From Phytophthora hibernalis (Eukaryota; Oomycota; Peronosporomycetes; Peronosporales; Peronosporaceae), in the NCBI GenBank assembly GCA_012656075.1, contig JAAKBF010000247.1, forward strand, positions 434,001-498,000: a stretch of 64,000 nucleotides of DNA, given 5' to 3'. The notes beneath the pieces were generated by a model. That model made no database searches, was not told the DNA's origin, and saw only the letters and a list, made by a program, of their open reading frames with translations. The position numbers and the translations under genes were made by a program. Positions within the stretch are counted from its first letter, which is position 1; every line of letters begins with the position of its first letter. Of the stretch, positions 43,382 to 54,919 are shown in pieces.

Positions 43382-43393
43382 GGTACCGGTACC
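43382..43393. promoter_or_regulatory. 12-bp palindrome GGTACCGGTACC in a divergent promoter
   Basis: A perfect palindrome 43 bp upstream of the AP-4 epsilon start and 180 bp upstream of the WDR82 start. Related GTACCGGTAC words occur far upstream near 742-757 and 948-956. A role as a factor site is speculative. Confidence 0.4.
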
Positions 43394-43572
43394 GCCACGT
43401 AGTGTGGTTGTGCTAGCTGTCCGACCAGTACATAAAAAACATGTTTTGCTCTATTTAAAATTTGATCAATGTTATATATGTTAAAGTATGTTTTGGTAAT
43501 GGTCGTATAGCTGCAAATTTTCGATCGCCCTATGATCTGGCATATTGGTTTGTCGAGAGACATATTGGTGTG

Positions 43573-45008
43573 ATGATGGAAGGCGTGGAGCTGTCGGACA
43601 GCGTGCTGCGCTCCTACAGCGTCGCGCGCAACTTCGCCCCGCAGGTAAGACGGCGGTCTGCCCATAGTTGTAGTTGTTTGCTGATGCATGTTGCTGGCCT
43701 TGCTGTATTACTGAGAGTGTTGTCGACTGAGCAGGAAGATGAAGATTCGAATGGGCAGATCACGTCCCTGGATTTCCACCGCAGCGGCGAACGATGCGTC
43801 ACGAGTCGCAGCGACGGTGTCATGTCCATGATCAACTGCTTGAGTGGAACGTGAGTTGCATCGCGTATTGCTTTCGACTAGTCCAGATACACTGAAGCTG
43901 ACACCTTGCGATGCTCTCCCTAGCGTCGCCAAGACCATTTTGACCAAGCGATACGGCGTCGGCATCGTGAGGTTCACCCACCACCCGGACTGCGTGATTT
44001 TCTCTTCGGCTAACACTGCCAACGACCGTACGTTATTGAGGCAGAGTCTAACTGGAAGGGAGGTGTGTTTCATTGACAATGGTTGTGTTTGAGCAGACCG
44101 CATTCGGTACCATTCGTTCTTCGACAATAAGTTCCTCCGCTACTACACTGGTCATACCGACAGGTAGGTCGAAGAATTGAAGCTCGAAGCGCCAGACTGC
44201 TTATTTAATTGAGGGTTAATGTTGATTCGGGTTGCGTGCTCCCAGAGTCAACTCGCTGATGGTGCACCCCACCGCAGACCAGTTCATTTCCGCTGGAATG
44301 GATGGCACGATTCGGCTGTGGGATATCCGTAATTCGGACACCTCGGTGCGTCTCAGTCTGTGACTTACTTGCTGCTCTAAACTAACCGAATGTCTGCTGT
44401 TTTTGCAGGCTATCATTCGAACCGATCACTTGCCAGTTTCGCATATCTGCGCTGCGTATGATCAGGAGGGTGTGGTGTTTGGCGTATACACGGATGACCA
44501 CTTGATCCGCATGTACGACGCTAGGAATTACCAGGAAGGACCCTTCGCCAAGTTTTCGCTCTATGACGCGTCGGTCATGGCGGCCGTGGAGCCGTTCCTC
44601 GCGCAAATGCAGGCGCCGAGTTTGAACGCCAAGAAGCTGCACGCGCTCGACATGAAATTTAGTCCTGATGGTAACCAATTGCTCGTCACAACCAACCGCG
44701 GAGTGTTCATCCACCTCGATGCGTTTGAGGGAAAACTGCTGCATCTCTTCAAGGAGCATGGCTTGACTCAGAGTCAGCGCAACGACCCCCAGCTCGGCTG
44801 TTGCTACTCGTCCGATGGTGCATATGTGGCCACGGGGGCGGAAGACGGCAGAGTGTTCTTCTACAAGAGTTCTTCCGGTCAATTCGTGCACACACTCCCG
44901 CAGGGCCACAATGGCCCCGTGGTAGACTTGCAGTGGAACCCAAAGCGCCACCTACTAGCGAGTGCTGGGGGCAACTCGACAGTTTTGTGGTCGGCGTCTG
45001 GGGTCTGA
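43573..45008 (+). CDS. WDR82: WDR82/Swd2-like WD40 protein (COMPASS subunit)
   Basis: Seven-blade WD40 protein of the Set1/COMPASS H3K4 methyltransferase and transcription-termination complexes. Exons 43573-43644, 43735-43850, 43924-44027, 44097-44163, 44246-44345 and 44409-45008; 352 residues with every exon in phase and no frame break. Diagnostic features are the start ELSDSVLRSYSVARNF, KRYGVGIVRFTHH, FFDNKFLRYYTGHTDRV, GMDGTIRLWDIR, LIRMYDARNYQEGPF and LQWNPKRHLLASA. It is about 40 residues longer than animal WDR82, through an insertion after the fourth blade (about 44550-44640). The nearby PAF1 gene works in the same chromatin pathway, though clustering is probably chance. Confidence 0.92.
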
Positions 45009-45284
45009 GGACTACCGTGCAGCGAATAATAAACTTGCAAGGTTGCTCTGGTGATCACTACAGATTCCGCTGAGAAACTGAAAAGGGTGGACCTTCCAAC
45101 CTCTCAAAGGTTATAATATGCTTACAGGGTATTGTTTATTACAGTAAGTAGGTCCCTCACTTCAATTCAAGATGTCGCCCAATCGTACACGTAGGGGGCG
45201 ATGCGTGTTAAAACTGGAAAACTATCACTATCAATCCCTGCTTGTGAGTGAAAAAGCTCAACAGTGAACTACATAGACGATAAC

Positions 45285-45587
45285 TTAGACAGCAACTCCC
45301 TCGATCTCGAAAGTCATCACTGACGCAGCCGGGATGGATGCACCGAAAGAAGTGCCAGTCAACTCAACCTTCGACGACTTGTAAAGTGCTCCTGTGCCCC
45401 TCGTTTCCGTCGTCCAAGCACCAATCGGACCAGCCACCTTCGAAAAGCTCACTAAGTCAAACGTGACCTTAGAAACCGCGGCACCAGTATTCACGGTGGC
45501 AAGCACGAGCAACTTGGATGTGGCGTTATACGCCATGACAGTGTTCACATCATCCGTCGAAAGGATTGCCATACCAGGGCGAACGAT
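45285..45587 (-). pseudogene. 3' fragment of a GH30-like glycoside hydrolase gene
   Basis: The minus strand reads GIVRPGMAILSTDDVNTVM, then a beta-sandwich-like end (WTTETRGTGALYKSS and AASVMTFEIEGVAV, stop at 45285). The closing SVMTFEI block and RPGM start resemble the C-terminal domain of secreted beta-galactanase/glucanase-type GH30 enzymes. An in-frame stop lies directly upstream (about 45597) and nothing upstream resembles the catalytic domain, so the gene is 5'-truncated. The break lies next to the AT-rich palindromic stretch. Confidence 0.5.
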
Positions 45588-45699
45588 ACCCCGTCGTTAA
45601 ATTGAATGCTATTGGTCGATCCAACCGGATTTAGCAAAAATTTCCGCCCGACCGACGGACCGCCGAAAAGGGCGGGTTGTTACAGGCAATGCGTGTTAA

Positions 45700-45850
45700 T
45701 ACACAAATGACATATTAATATGTTTGAATATTTTCGAATATTCAAATGAATATTAATATTCATATTCAATCTGGTTCGCCCATATTAATATAATAACTTG
45801 AATGAGATCGACGGGCGGAGGTCATATTAATATATTTGACAAATGAATAT
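45700..45850. repeat. AT-rich cluster of palindromes
   Basis: Contains the 12-bp palindrome CATATTAATATG (45711-45722), an 18-bp perfect palindrome ATGAATATTAATATTCAT (45746-45763), and two further CATATTAATAT words before 45840. Base composition is far below the GC-rich neighbours. It could be a relic of a small DNA transposon, a fragile spot or a scaffold attachment site; none can be shown here. Confidence 0.6.
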
Positions 45851-46426
45851 GCTTGTCAAAAGCAAACGCAAACTGCACGCGTCAGGCCTCAAGCCTCAAG
45901 CAACGTTTACTTTATGGTTTATGGTTTCTTGTTCATTGGTCTCGTTTCCGCTGCTGTTTCCACTTACTAGTATTTTAGAAGAAGCCGCAGCGATGAAATG
46001 TGCTCGAGCCCCAGAGCTCGATGTCATGGAGGAGTGCGTAGAACAAAATGTATCGTTTGTGCAGCAATGATGTTCGAAATGACGTGCGACTATCTGCTAA
46101 GTAAGGTTTTGTATCTTATCGTTATTCCCCTCAGTAATGCATGGGTGTTGCTTCATTTCTTGCTTTGTTTGAACAACTCTTGCAGTGAAAATTACGCCAA
46201 ACGGTAAACGAACTCAGCATCAAAGACAAGAGGAAACAGCAATCACGAAACTCTTTTAGGTACAACTACCCAACGTGCAGTAGCAGCTACTCATTTAGTT
46301 ATTTTGTATTATACGGATTATTGTGTTACTGGCCGCGGCCGAACTCTAATAACAATTCGTGACTGGCCACTCCTTCCTGTCACCTAATCTGCATACTTAC
46401 ACTCTTCTGCGTTGTTACCAGACGCC
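45851..46426. other. Unassigned region before the LINE
   Basis: Low-complexity, AT-leaning DNA with short open frames (for instance 45843-46070, plus) that do not resemble known proteins. It probably includes the 3' untranslated end of the minus-strand LINE, but no poly(A) tail was identified. Confidence 0.35.
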
Positions 46427-49400
46427 TTATCCGTCTGTCACTTTCGCTCGTACTTCTCCCATCCATCTTCTTCCTGTCTGCTCCCACCAATGATTGGTGT
46501 CTCGCCCTTGCCGACTAGCTGCACCAGTATATAACTCGTGCGTAGTATCGTACTCCGTTTCCCTAAAAACCACGCTGCGCTGACTGTCCATCGCAACATT
46601 GACAATCCAATCCGCTGTCTTATTGTACTCACGGTAGTGATGACTCCAAGTATCTACCCCACAAATTGAAGCTAATCGCTGCGCAGTTCTGTAGCTTCTT
46701 GGATTTTTCATCCATCTAATGATGAGGGAACTATCTCCCACCACATGGATGCTCTTCCATTTCATTGCGACTGCTTTTGCTAGTAGACGTTGCAGACCCA
46801 CAATCTCCGCAACATTGTTAGTCATCTGGTTGTCACGTAGCGAGGTCGCTGCTGTCCACTCTAAAGAACCCCGCACCAACTCGAGCCTGACTCCTTCTTC
46901 ATCTAATACCACCATAGCACTGCCGCTTCCTCCTGGTCGAGGATTGCCTTTCGAGCCACCATCGAAAAAAACGATCTTGGTGTGTTTCATCCCTGCTGTT
47001 GATAACAGATGTGTCGTTCCTATAGTCCACTCACGAATCAGAAAATCTGCCGCCATCAGTTTGGACCCAGTCTCTTCCATTAGAGGGTACAATCGCATTG
47101 TATAGCGCCTGCATGCCTCGACTAACCCCACTCGTAATCCTCCTAGTGCTTCCTCGATCGTGATCCGTTGTGCAGTAATGGCATGGACTCGATTAAAATT
47201 CCACCTCCATATTGCCGTCACAGTAAGTGCACAACCACCCGCCCATAGGTCTTGCACTAAGTCAGTCATGGCTTCCCATGCCGTGTCAGAATTCTCCGCC
47301 CCTCCATTGCACAATCCACTCGGGGAATTGCCTAAGGCTGAACTGGAGCAAATCCTGTAACACGTTTGTCCTGGTTTGATCCTTCGTGTGCCCTTCGATG
47401 GCGTCACATCTCCATAAATGAAGTATCACGTCCCAAAATTGTGTAGCTTCAGGTCATGACCAAATCAGGTGATCAGCTCCCTGCTGTTTGATATCCGGCT
47501 ATGATGCTCGGCAATTGAGGCGGGTATCCTTGCTGCCCCACAGCTTTTGCCTCCCCATTCGAGCTTCATGACATTCTTTACATGATACGGCGGTACGCCT
47601 TTTAATCGTTGTAGTCGTCCTAATTATAAGCCACGCAATGCTTCCGCTATCTGTGCATGCTGGTTCAGCCATCTACGCTCGATCTTCTGTAATACTGTCG
47701 TCGCTTTCTGATCTCGCCTTTTTACCATTAGTTTCTTGAACTGCTTGCGGGTCATCGCCCATCTTCTTTTAGCGGCCCACAGCGGCCTCATTCTGATCAA
47801 CCATGGATATGGAGTTATCCAAACCCCCTTCTCATGTGCTCCAATCCACCGCTCAGCCGCATGTTCCGCCGTTTCTCGTCCGTCTTCCCATGGTACCTCC
47901 CGATCGCTTAACCCCCATACGTGATGGAGCCTTCTCGTGTGCTCATCAGCAATCCTAAATTGATGATACTGGTCTTCAAGGTGATGATGCACAACCAGTT
48001 CATCCGGTCTTCTTCCGCGATACACCAGTTCTGGGTAATTTGCAAGCAAGTTGCAGCACAATTGCTGGTACATTTCCGCAACTTTGTTGTCCATTGGTAT
48101 ATAATGCTGTACTGGCGTAAAAGCACTTGTCCTTGGGTCTTCCATTGTACCTCTACTATTTCTTTGAGTTTTCGTCGTGCTGTTCTGCTGATCAGCGCCT
48201 TCAAATCTGACCGAGCCAATCGATGTCCACTAAAATCCCATAATTTTAACGCTCTCAAGTCCAAACCTTCTAGCCCCGAAAGCAGAAACTCACCGTTGGC
48301 TGATCTCCGTGCATTAACTATCTTGTTCAATTCTCTTTTGACGCTTGAGCTGCAACATCTCCATTCTCCCACCGGAAGGAGACTCCATTTGTCACTCTCA
48401 ACTGTATTCTGATTCTTCTTCCGTCCTCATCATCTATTATCGCTTGCTTCGTTTGTGTGGCCATAGCCCTCTGCAGCCACTGTCGCCCCGTCGACCAGAG
48501 TCCAGTGCCCGGTTTAGAGCTGGGTTCCGTACTTTGTGGAGCTACGTGGCTTTGCCAACAACCGCCACGCTGCTCTAATAGGTCTCCTGTAACCTGCGTC
48601 AAAATCTAATCCGATTGTGCCCATGTCGCGACAGTTGTTGCGCTCATAGCTACTAATTCCTTTTCTATGTTGGGGATCCCCATACAGCTATGCTTCGCAG
48701 GATACTCCGCCTTTTTCTTCGAGATCCACCCGCGGCGGCGGGCCCGCCGGCATCACCTCGGGCTTTGCAAATGTTGATTTTCAAACAAAATGACGGATTC
48801 GCTGATCTGCCTCTATTATTAATTCGTCGGTCGGCCAGGAGTGTTGCGCCAAGTACAGCAATTTTGGGATGATGATTGCTGCTGTACTAGTTGCCATCTG
48901 TTGGGCTGTATTCGTTTTTGCTTTGTGCCAGCGCCAGCCGTGTGGTGATGCTGCTAAAAGGCCTGGCCCATGCCTCCCGTACCGTGTCTCCTGTCCTGCC
49001 AAATGCCCAAGAATCGAGCTGATTCCACCTCATGCACCTCTTGTTTGTTGTGTGTGGCTCCCGCCTGGGCTGCTGTCTGAAGGTGCTCATCTTGCTGCTG
49101 TCCATTTACCCTTAGCCTTATCGCAACTGATTTGCGTACGTTCAACATAAGACCTGATACTTTGGAGAAAACGCTCTACTGCCGCAATGGCCGCCTTATG
49201 TTCGCAATGTAGATTGCTGAGTCATCAGCGTAGCCAGCCACCTGTAAATTACACCTCTTACAATCATGTGATAAATCGATTCCCTGTATCCACATCTCCA
49301 TCTCCACCTCGTCATATAGAAGATCTACCGCAATAATGAAAAGTAGCGGGGCTTATGGACACCCCTGGCGGATCCCACTGGTCACTCCCACCCTCTGACA

Positions 49401-49741
49401 GTTCGCCATTGACAATGAATCGCACTGTGGTGTCCTTGTGTATGGCTTCCACCACTCTGCAGAATTCGTCTGGTAACCCCTTGGCTCTTAGAACTGCAAA
49501 GAGAAATTCACAATCTAAAGAGTCGTACACCTTAGCGAAGTCCAACATCAGATCTTGGGCTTCCGTCAGCTCGTTTCCTCTGCTACATGCTTGCTTGGAT
49601 GCTTCGAATAATGCGATTGCCTCATGAATATTCTTTCCAGGGTGAACCCAAATTGTGCTCCATGTACGATATCTGCAATCGATTTCCTCAATCACTATGC
49701 TAGGATTCGAGTAAAAATCTTAAAATCGGAATTCAGAAGCG
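46427..49741 (-). mobile_element. LINE (non-LTR) retrotransposon, 3' part with RT and RNase H
   Basis: Minus-strand reverse transcriptase: NYRPISLLNSDFKIF near 49740-49690, DLMLDFAKVYDSLDCEF near 49560, and the catalytic YADD at 49221-49232. A Lys/Arg-rich connection region spans about 48370-47620. A type I RNase H follows (47000-46560) with all four acidic residues in place (FFDGGSKGN, TNNVAEIVGL, VVGDSSLII, NKTADWIVNVAMD). Several frame changes and stops (for example just after the NYRPISLL block) show it is inactive. The endonuclease and first RT blocks are absent; the sequence switches abruptly to unrelated DNA near 49742. Confidence 0.8.
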
Positions 49742-50410
49742 AAATTGGCCGGTAGTTGAGTGGATTACTGGTCCGCCTCTTCGGCGGAGTTCCCGGCCGT
49801 CCACCGCGGCGAACTCTGCTGCTTCCGACGGCCCAAGGTCATCGCTCTCCCACACTGTCTCCGGCGAAGGCTTCCCGGGCGCTCCACGCCTTGTTCTCGT
49901 CTTCGGAGTCGTCGGATAGCGTATCCGGTGTTCCTTCTCGTCGGACGAGACGTCGCCGGTTGTGTCGACGTGCTTCGCGGTCTGGCTCGGCTTCCCGATC
50001 CGACTCGGCGGGTTCGGGGAGGGGGATGCGTCTTCGGCTAGTGGGGGGTCGTCTTCGTCCTCTTCGGCTGCCGCGTCTTCTAGGGCGCCTTCTTCTTCCA
50101 ACTCGTCGTCCAGTCCTCCTTCCTCGTCACCTTCGGGAGCCGCCGGCGGATCTCCAACCTACCGTACTTTGCCCCCGCGATTCCCCCGTACGTGATCCGG
50201 CTGAATGGCGTCATCGGCGGTACCCGCCGTGGCCGCGTTCTCTTCGCTCCGAGACGTTGACGTCTTTGCCGGTACCCTTGCTTCGGACGACTCTGCTTCC
50301 CCCTCCGGACTGGATCTTCCCGGCCACGGCTAGACCCCGTCCTGCTGTGTGGTGTTGGGTTTGGGGCGCTCGGTCGCCAGTCGGCAAGGCTGCCCTTGCT
50401 GAAGGAAAGT
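49742..50410 (-). mobile_element. GC-rich, acidic coding-like block, possible retroelement gag remnant
   Basis: The minus strand encodes an acidic, low-complexity segment (EDAAAEEDEDDPPLAEDA and ESDDLGPSEAAEFAAVDGREL) ending at the LINE junction. The plus strand is also open for 218 codons but reads as Arg/Leu-rich noise. Acidic N-termini are common in oomycete retroelement Gag proteins, so this may be the truncated start of an element whose LTR is the block to its right. The assignment is weak. Confidence 0.3.
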
Positions 50411-51003
50411 GACCGGCGTGTCCTGATTGGCGGATTACATTCCCCGCGCCACAGTGACCACGATAGTTTAGTGACCGAGGCCTCGGTCGGGTATATTAAA
50501 TTCCCAGCCGAGGGTACGAACCCTCGTTTGTACCCATTTCAGTTTCGTACCCTCGGTATTATAGAGCCGGGTACAGGATCACATACTGGGATCGGTTCAC
50601 ACTGGATATTTGTATTTATATATAGGACTAGCTATAGGATTGACTACAGAGGCTCTCAGAGCCATAGATCAACAAAAAATAAATCAGCAGTCTTCCCCCA
50701 AGTCACCAAGGGTCAAGTCCGTCTTCGGTAAGTCTAGCCAGCTTATCTTAGGGTCTGGATACGCTCGGCTTGTGGGATGCTGGTCAGCGAGCCTAAGGTA
50801 CATTGAACCGAGGGTTTGTTGCTGGTCAGTCCAAGAGATTAGAGTGGCCGAGTGTTGGGAGCGACGAGAAGCGTCGTTCACCATGTATTATCGTGGAACC
50901 GAGTGTTCCATACATATTTTACTACCCGCCGAGGTTTTACCTCGGCAAACCCATATTAGGCTTGAAAGCCGGTACCCTTCCTTCTGAAGCCGGGTTCTAA
51001 CCA
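50411..51003. mobile_element. LTR-like block
   Basis: Begins TGACCGGCG after a short purine run (GAAGGAAAG) and ends near CTAACCA at 51003, so it has TG...CA ends. It holds a TATA-like box (TATATATAGG, about 50616-50625) and internal inverted words such as GAGGGTACGAACCCTC. No matching second copy was found within the window, so it may be a solo LTR. Orientation is unresolved. Confidence 0.3.
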
Positions 51004-51608
51004 CGAGCCACGCCTGCCATTTCGTGCCACCTCAAATTATATTGGTGGAGACATAGCGATGAATAGGTTTGCGCTGCGATGAAATGGCATGGCGTCGTGC
51101 CATGACAATCGGTCGTGTCATGTGCTTTCGGAGGTCAAAGGCACTATCGTGTAAACTTCTCTCCCTGCTAGCAAACGCCTGCTCCAGCATCCAAATCAAG
51201 CTCTCCTGGACAGAAATGGATACTAACACTGTGGTTGCCACGGACCCAGAAGGGCTTTGAGATAGTGTGGCACGCAGTATTTGTTTCCTAACCGTGGTGT
51301 CTTGCTTGACTTGAGTCGTAGCCCTGCATCAGGCATGGCGCCGTGGCACACGGTTAGAACTCGGCCTGAGGGACTGCGGGGTTCGCGCGAAAGCGCAATG
51401 TTGCATACTAGCCCTCGCTCGTGGCTAGTGGTGCAGGTTATTGGGTTGGCCTAATACAACCTAGGTGTACAGAGGGTTTACATCCAACCCGGCGTAAGGG
51501 ATCGTTCCTGGTCTTCAGGTTTGATCCAACGCTCGTTGACCAGACAAGGGGAAGCGAGTGTTGTTGGTGGGACGCATACCATTTGGTAGTGAGGATTTCT
51601 GCGTGATT
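51004..51608. other. Unassigned region next to the gypsy element, possibly its 3' LTR
   Basis: Directly downstream (minus-strand sense) of the stop of the gypsy polyprotein tail at 51609, where its polypurine tract and LTR should lie. I could not align it with sequence at the element's other end, so LTR boundaries remain undefined. Confidence 0.3.
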
Positions 51609-52488
51609 CTACACGACAACTGCTTGGAACGAAGCCGCGGGCCAACGTCGACGCCTTGTACGCATCTCGGCCATGGGCTTACCTGACCCAGCGCGCGGAG
51701 CCCTGACCTTCGCGGCGGGCGATCCGTCTTTCAGGGCCCTCCTGTCGCGGTACGACCTGCACTTGGAGCATTGGGCCCAAGCTAACTGAGAAACTTCCCA
51801 TGAGTTGCCGGTTCCCCGTGGTTCAGAGTGGGTTACGTGGCGCCGGCGTCGGAATTCGCGTAAATCGCACGCGGGGACCACTTGGCAAGCGTCCTCCAGC
51901 TCATCGTCGGGCTCTTCCGGTCGGAGTCGGCGGATATGGACCTCCTGCTTGACCCGTTCTTCCTGCACTTCCCCAGTCGTTCTGCCGTCGGTCGGTGGTA
52001 TCCGGGCCGTCAGCACGCGACGCTGCACGCCCCGTTGGCTGACATCGACTCGCAGGAGCCGTGGCGCCGTTTCTTCCGCTCGCTCCTGACTCTCGTCAGC
52101 TTTGTACGGTGATGCGTGCGCATCCCGCCTACTCCGTCTCCCGTCTGCGGGACAAGTTTGTTGGGGAGATTTAGGCGTAGGGTCGAACGTCCCTTTTTCA
52201 TAGGCATAACCGTTGAATACTCCTTTCTGCCCTCCTTTCCCGCTTGTAAAATGGCCTTCGTTTTCTTTTGTGATCTTTTTAATGAGCCCTTCATCGTCCC
52301 ATCTTCGGCCAACGGGCCGGTCCCCCAGACTTCCCCACCGTCACTTCTCAATCTGGCCTCTCCCAGACAAGTGTTCCTCCGTTCCTCCCATCGGCGGCCT
52401 CCCCACAGACTTCGCTTTCGTCTTCCCGACGCGCTCCGATCTGGTCCTGTGCAGACGTGGAGATCCCCTCCGTTCCTCCTGTCGACGC

Positions 52489-52908
52489 CTACCCCGTCTC
52501 ATCGGGTTCTGCTGTGCCAGCTTCTGTTGCGCCCACGCTTTCATGCGATACCATGACGCCGAACCGGTTTCGACGCGTCCGTTGCCGCGGGAAATCGTAC
52601 AGCAGCCCCCACAGTTGAGATCTTGTTCGTCGACCCAAGACGCGTCTGGGTATCCCATCCCCCTTCCACTCCACCTCGAATTCGCGTCGTGTCCGCCCAT
52701 ATCGTGTGGTACGTCCGTCGCGCATATCCAGTATGTGCTCCACCTCATGTACATCTTCCCCCAGGTCACGCATTCCCCAGCTGTCTTCCGGGAGGAATTC
52801 CTCGTCGAAATCGAATCGCTCGTCGGCAGGCACGGTCAGTAACAGCGCGGGCCGCGACGGGAATTGGCGGACGGGTTTCAACTTGGAGATGTGCACGTTC
52901 GGATACAA
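52489..52908 (-). pseudogene. Chromodomain region of the gypsy element
   Basis: After the integrase end (KLKPVRQFPSRP) the frame reads DVHEVEHILDMRD, FEVEWKGDG and a closing LLYDFPRQ. VEHILD-x-FEVEWKG is the chromodomain pattern, which in chromoviruses directs integration to chromatin marks. The aromatic cage residues are only partly conserved (the central W of WKG is present). Confidence 0.6.
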
Positions 52909-53037
52909 CTGATAGGGCGTGCCTCTGATCTCGAGACGTGCGACGTATGTATTTATGAGCTAGACCACGCGGAATGGGCCGTGCCACATGTGTGCGAGTT
53001 TGCGCGCGTAGCCCGGTTTAACCCGATCCAGGTACAA

Positions 53038-53806
53038 CTAGATCTGTGAGCCAGCCTCGATCAGATGTTCCGTCGCGACTTCGTTTTGGAGACGGGCTCG
53101 GGTGTTGACCGCGTCCTGGATCAATTCTAACGCTTGTGCTCGTGCTGCTTTGTAGTGTCGTTGGATCCGTAGCCTCCATCGTCTGGCGTCTGCGTCGTGA
53201 CGTGACGTGTTGCTGACTGAGATCGACGCTTCTAATGTCCCAACCATGTACTAGGTAAAACGGGGTTCGTTACCCGTGCGGTCATGTGCCGTATTCAGCG
53301 CGAAGGTAAGTCGCTCGGCGTATTCATCCCAGTCTCGCTGGTCCACGTCCGTGATGTACATCTTAATCGCTCTTGTGATTGTTTGCACCATGCGTTCCGC
53401 AGCTCCATTGGCCTGTGGTCGATAAGCGAGGGTCGCTCGTTGCTTCTGGCCCATCAATTTATTGAACGCTCTGAAGAAGTCGGACATGAAGCTCGGTTCC
53501 CGATCATGCCGAATACGACGCGGGCAGTGATGGGATATGATCCATTGCGATAACTTGGAACGGATACCTTGCCAGGAGGTTACCCGCAGATTCGCCTTGG
53601 ATAGTCGGTCTCTCTTTTCCAGTTTCGCAGTCGGTAAACTCGCCTACGTAGCGCTGCACGTTCCGGAATAGTCCCGGCCAGTGGAAATGACGCCGTAGCC
53701 GTTGGTAGGTCCGGCCATTTCCCTGGTGGGCCCCTTCCAGACTCGCGTGATAGTGGTGTAGCACATCCTCGCGGAGTGTCTCCGGGACCACCAACTTCAT
53801 GATCAT
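53038..53806 (-). pseudogene. Integrase region with internal deletion
   Basis: The zinc-binding H2C2 region is degraded (HHYHASLEGAHQGNGRTYQRL, WPGLF, then VGEFTDCETGK with one Cys lost). The catalytic core begins VIAMDHIPSLP but jumps at about 53510 to the second-Asp block HDREPSFMS: the roughly 50 residues that normally separate them are missing. The Glu block YRPQANGAAERMVQ follows near 53430. Stops interrupt the C-terminal part. Confidence 0.7.
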
Positions 53807-54271
53807 ATCGCGTTCTTCGGCCGACTCATCGCCTTTTGCGTTTAGTAGAGCAAACCTCCCTCACCTTCTTCATATTGGTGTGCGATCTTACTGCAATTCT
53901 TCCCTTCTCGTCGCGAGAGCTCCCCAAGATTGCCGCTCAGATACTTCTTGAGATTCCCGATCCAGCGTTCCTCGTCTTGGGCGGTCCGCATCCGATCCAG
54001 TCGCAGACGCTGTACTACGTCCTGTAAAACTCCTGGGTTGTGTCTGTGGTGGGTGCGGTTTGGGCCACTGCCGACCTCGTGGTTATTGGCAACACCGGAA
54101 CCGTCCCTGGTCTCTCATCGACACTTTCTCCTTCTGATCGGCCTAGATCGGGCGTCTCAGGTTCTGGATCGGAGGACTTAGGTCCTAGGACGAGGTTTAC
54201 CCGGTCACGTTCCCTGGGTCGGATGACCTCCGTCAAGCGATTTAGGTATTCAAGTCCCGCAATTCCTCGGG

Positions 54272-54919
54272 CTACTGAGCGCTGATGCCTGCTTGACGTT
54301 GGAGAGCCTGTCCTACTAGAAGATCGGCACTGGCGTTCCAATCCCGTCGTACATGGTACAGGTCATGTCTCGGCCATTTTCGTAGAACGTCCCGGGCCCG
54401 TTGTCTCAGCAGCTTCAGACCTGACGATTTACAGTCCATCTCGCCCCTCATCTGTCGGATGACTAGGTTCGAGTCTCCGCAGACGATCAGGCGGGCGACT
54501 TTTACCTCGTCTAGAAGCGAGTACCCCAGCAACATGCAGTGATATTCAGCTTCGTTGACGGTAAGATCCGTGGTGTAGCCTGATGCCGCTTGCACTATCT
54601 CCCATCCGGGTAGTTTCCAAACAACGGCACTGAACGCGCCGCCTTCTCGTTTGGCCTTTGCCGAACCATCAATACTCATGATGTGTAGTTCTTCCCCGGC
54701 TGCTATAATCGGAGTCGGGATGTCGGTAGCCCTCGACGGGCGTTTTCGTGGGGCAATGTCTTCCAACGCCGCGTCGACGAATACCTGTGGCGTGATGCTC
54801 GCGGCCAGAGTACCTAGGATTTCCTCCTTCCAAGATCGGCAGATGTCCAGTTTCCATGGCGACAGGATCGCAGCCCATTGTGACAGGCGGCCCGGTAACC
54901 CCTGGATCGGAACAACCAA
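54272..54919 (-). pseudogene. Second RNase H domain inside the gypsy element
   Basis: A complete RNase H fold of a different type from the tethered one: IMSIDGSAKAKREGGAF (first Asp), VNEAEYHCMLLGYSLL (Glu), IVCGDSNLVIRQMRGE (Asp) and HVRRDWNASADLLVGQAL (final Asp). The DGS/NEAEY/GDS pattern is that of the archaeal/plant-like RNase HI module (RVT_3 type). It stands between RT and integrase. The frame is open over 216 codons. Confidence 0.75.

Noticed and set aside
49756..50412. 218-codon plus-strand frame in GC-rich DNA
   Set aside because: Reads as Arg/Leu/Pro-rich noise; the opposite strand is equally open and more protein-like.
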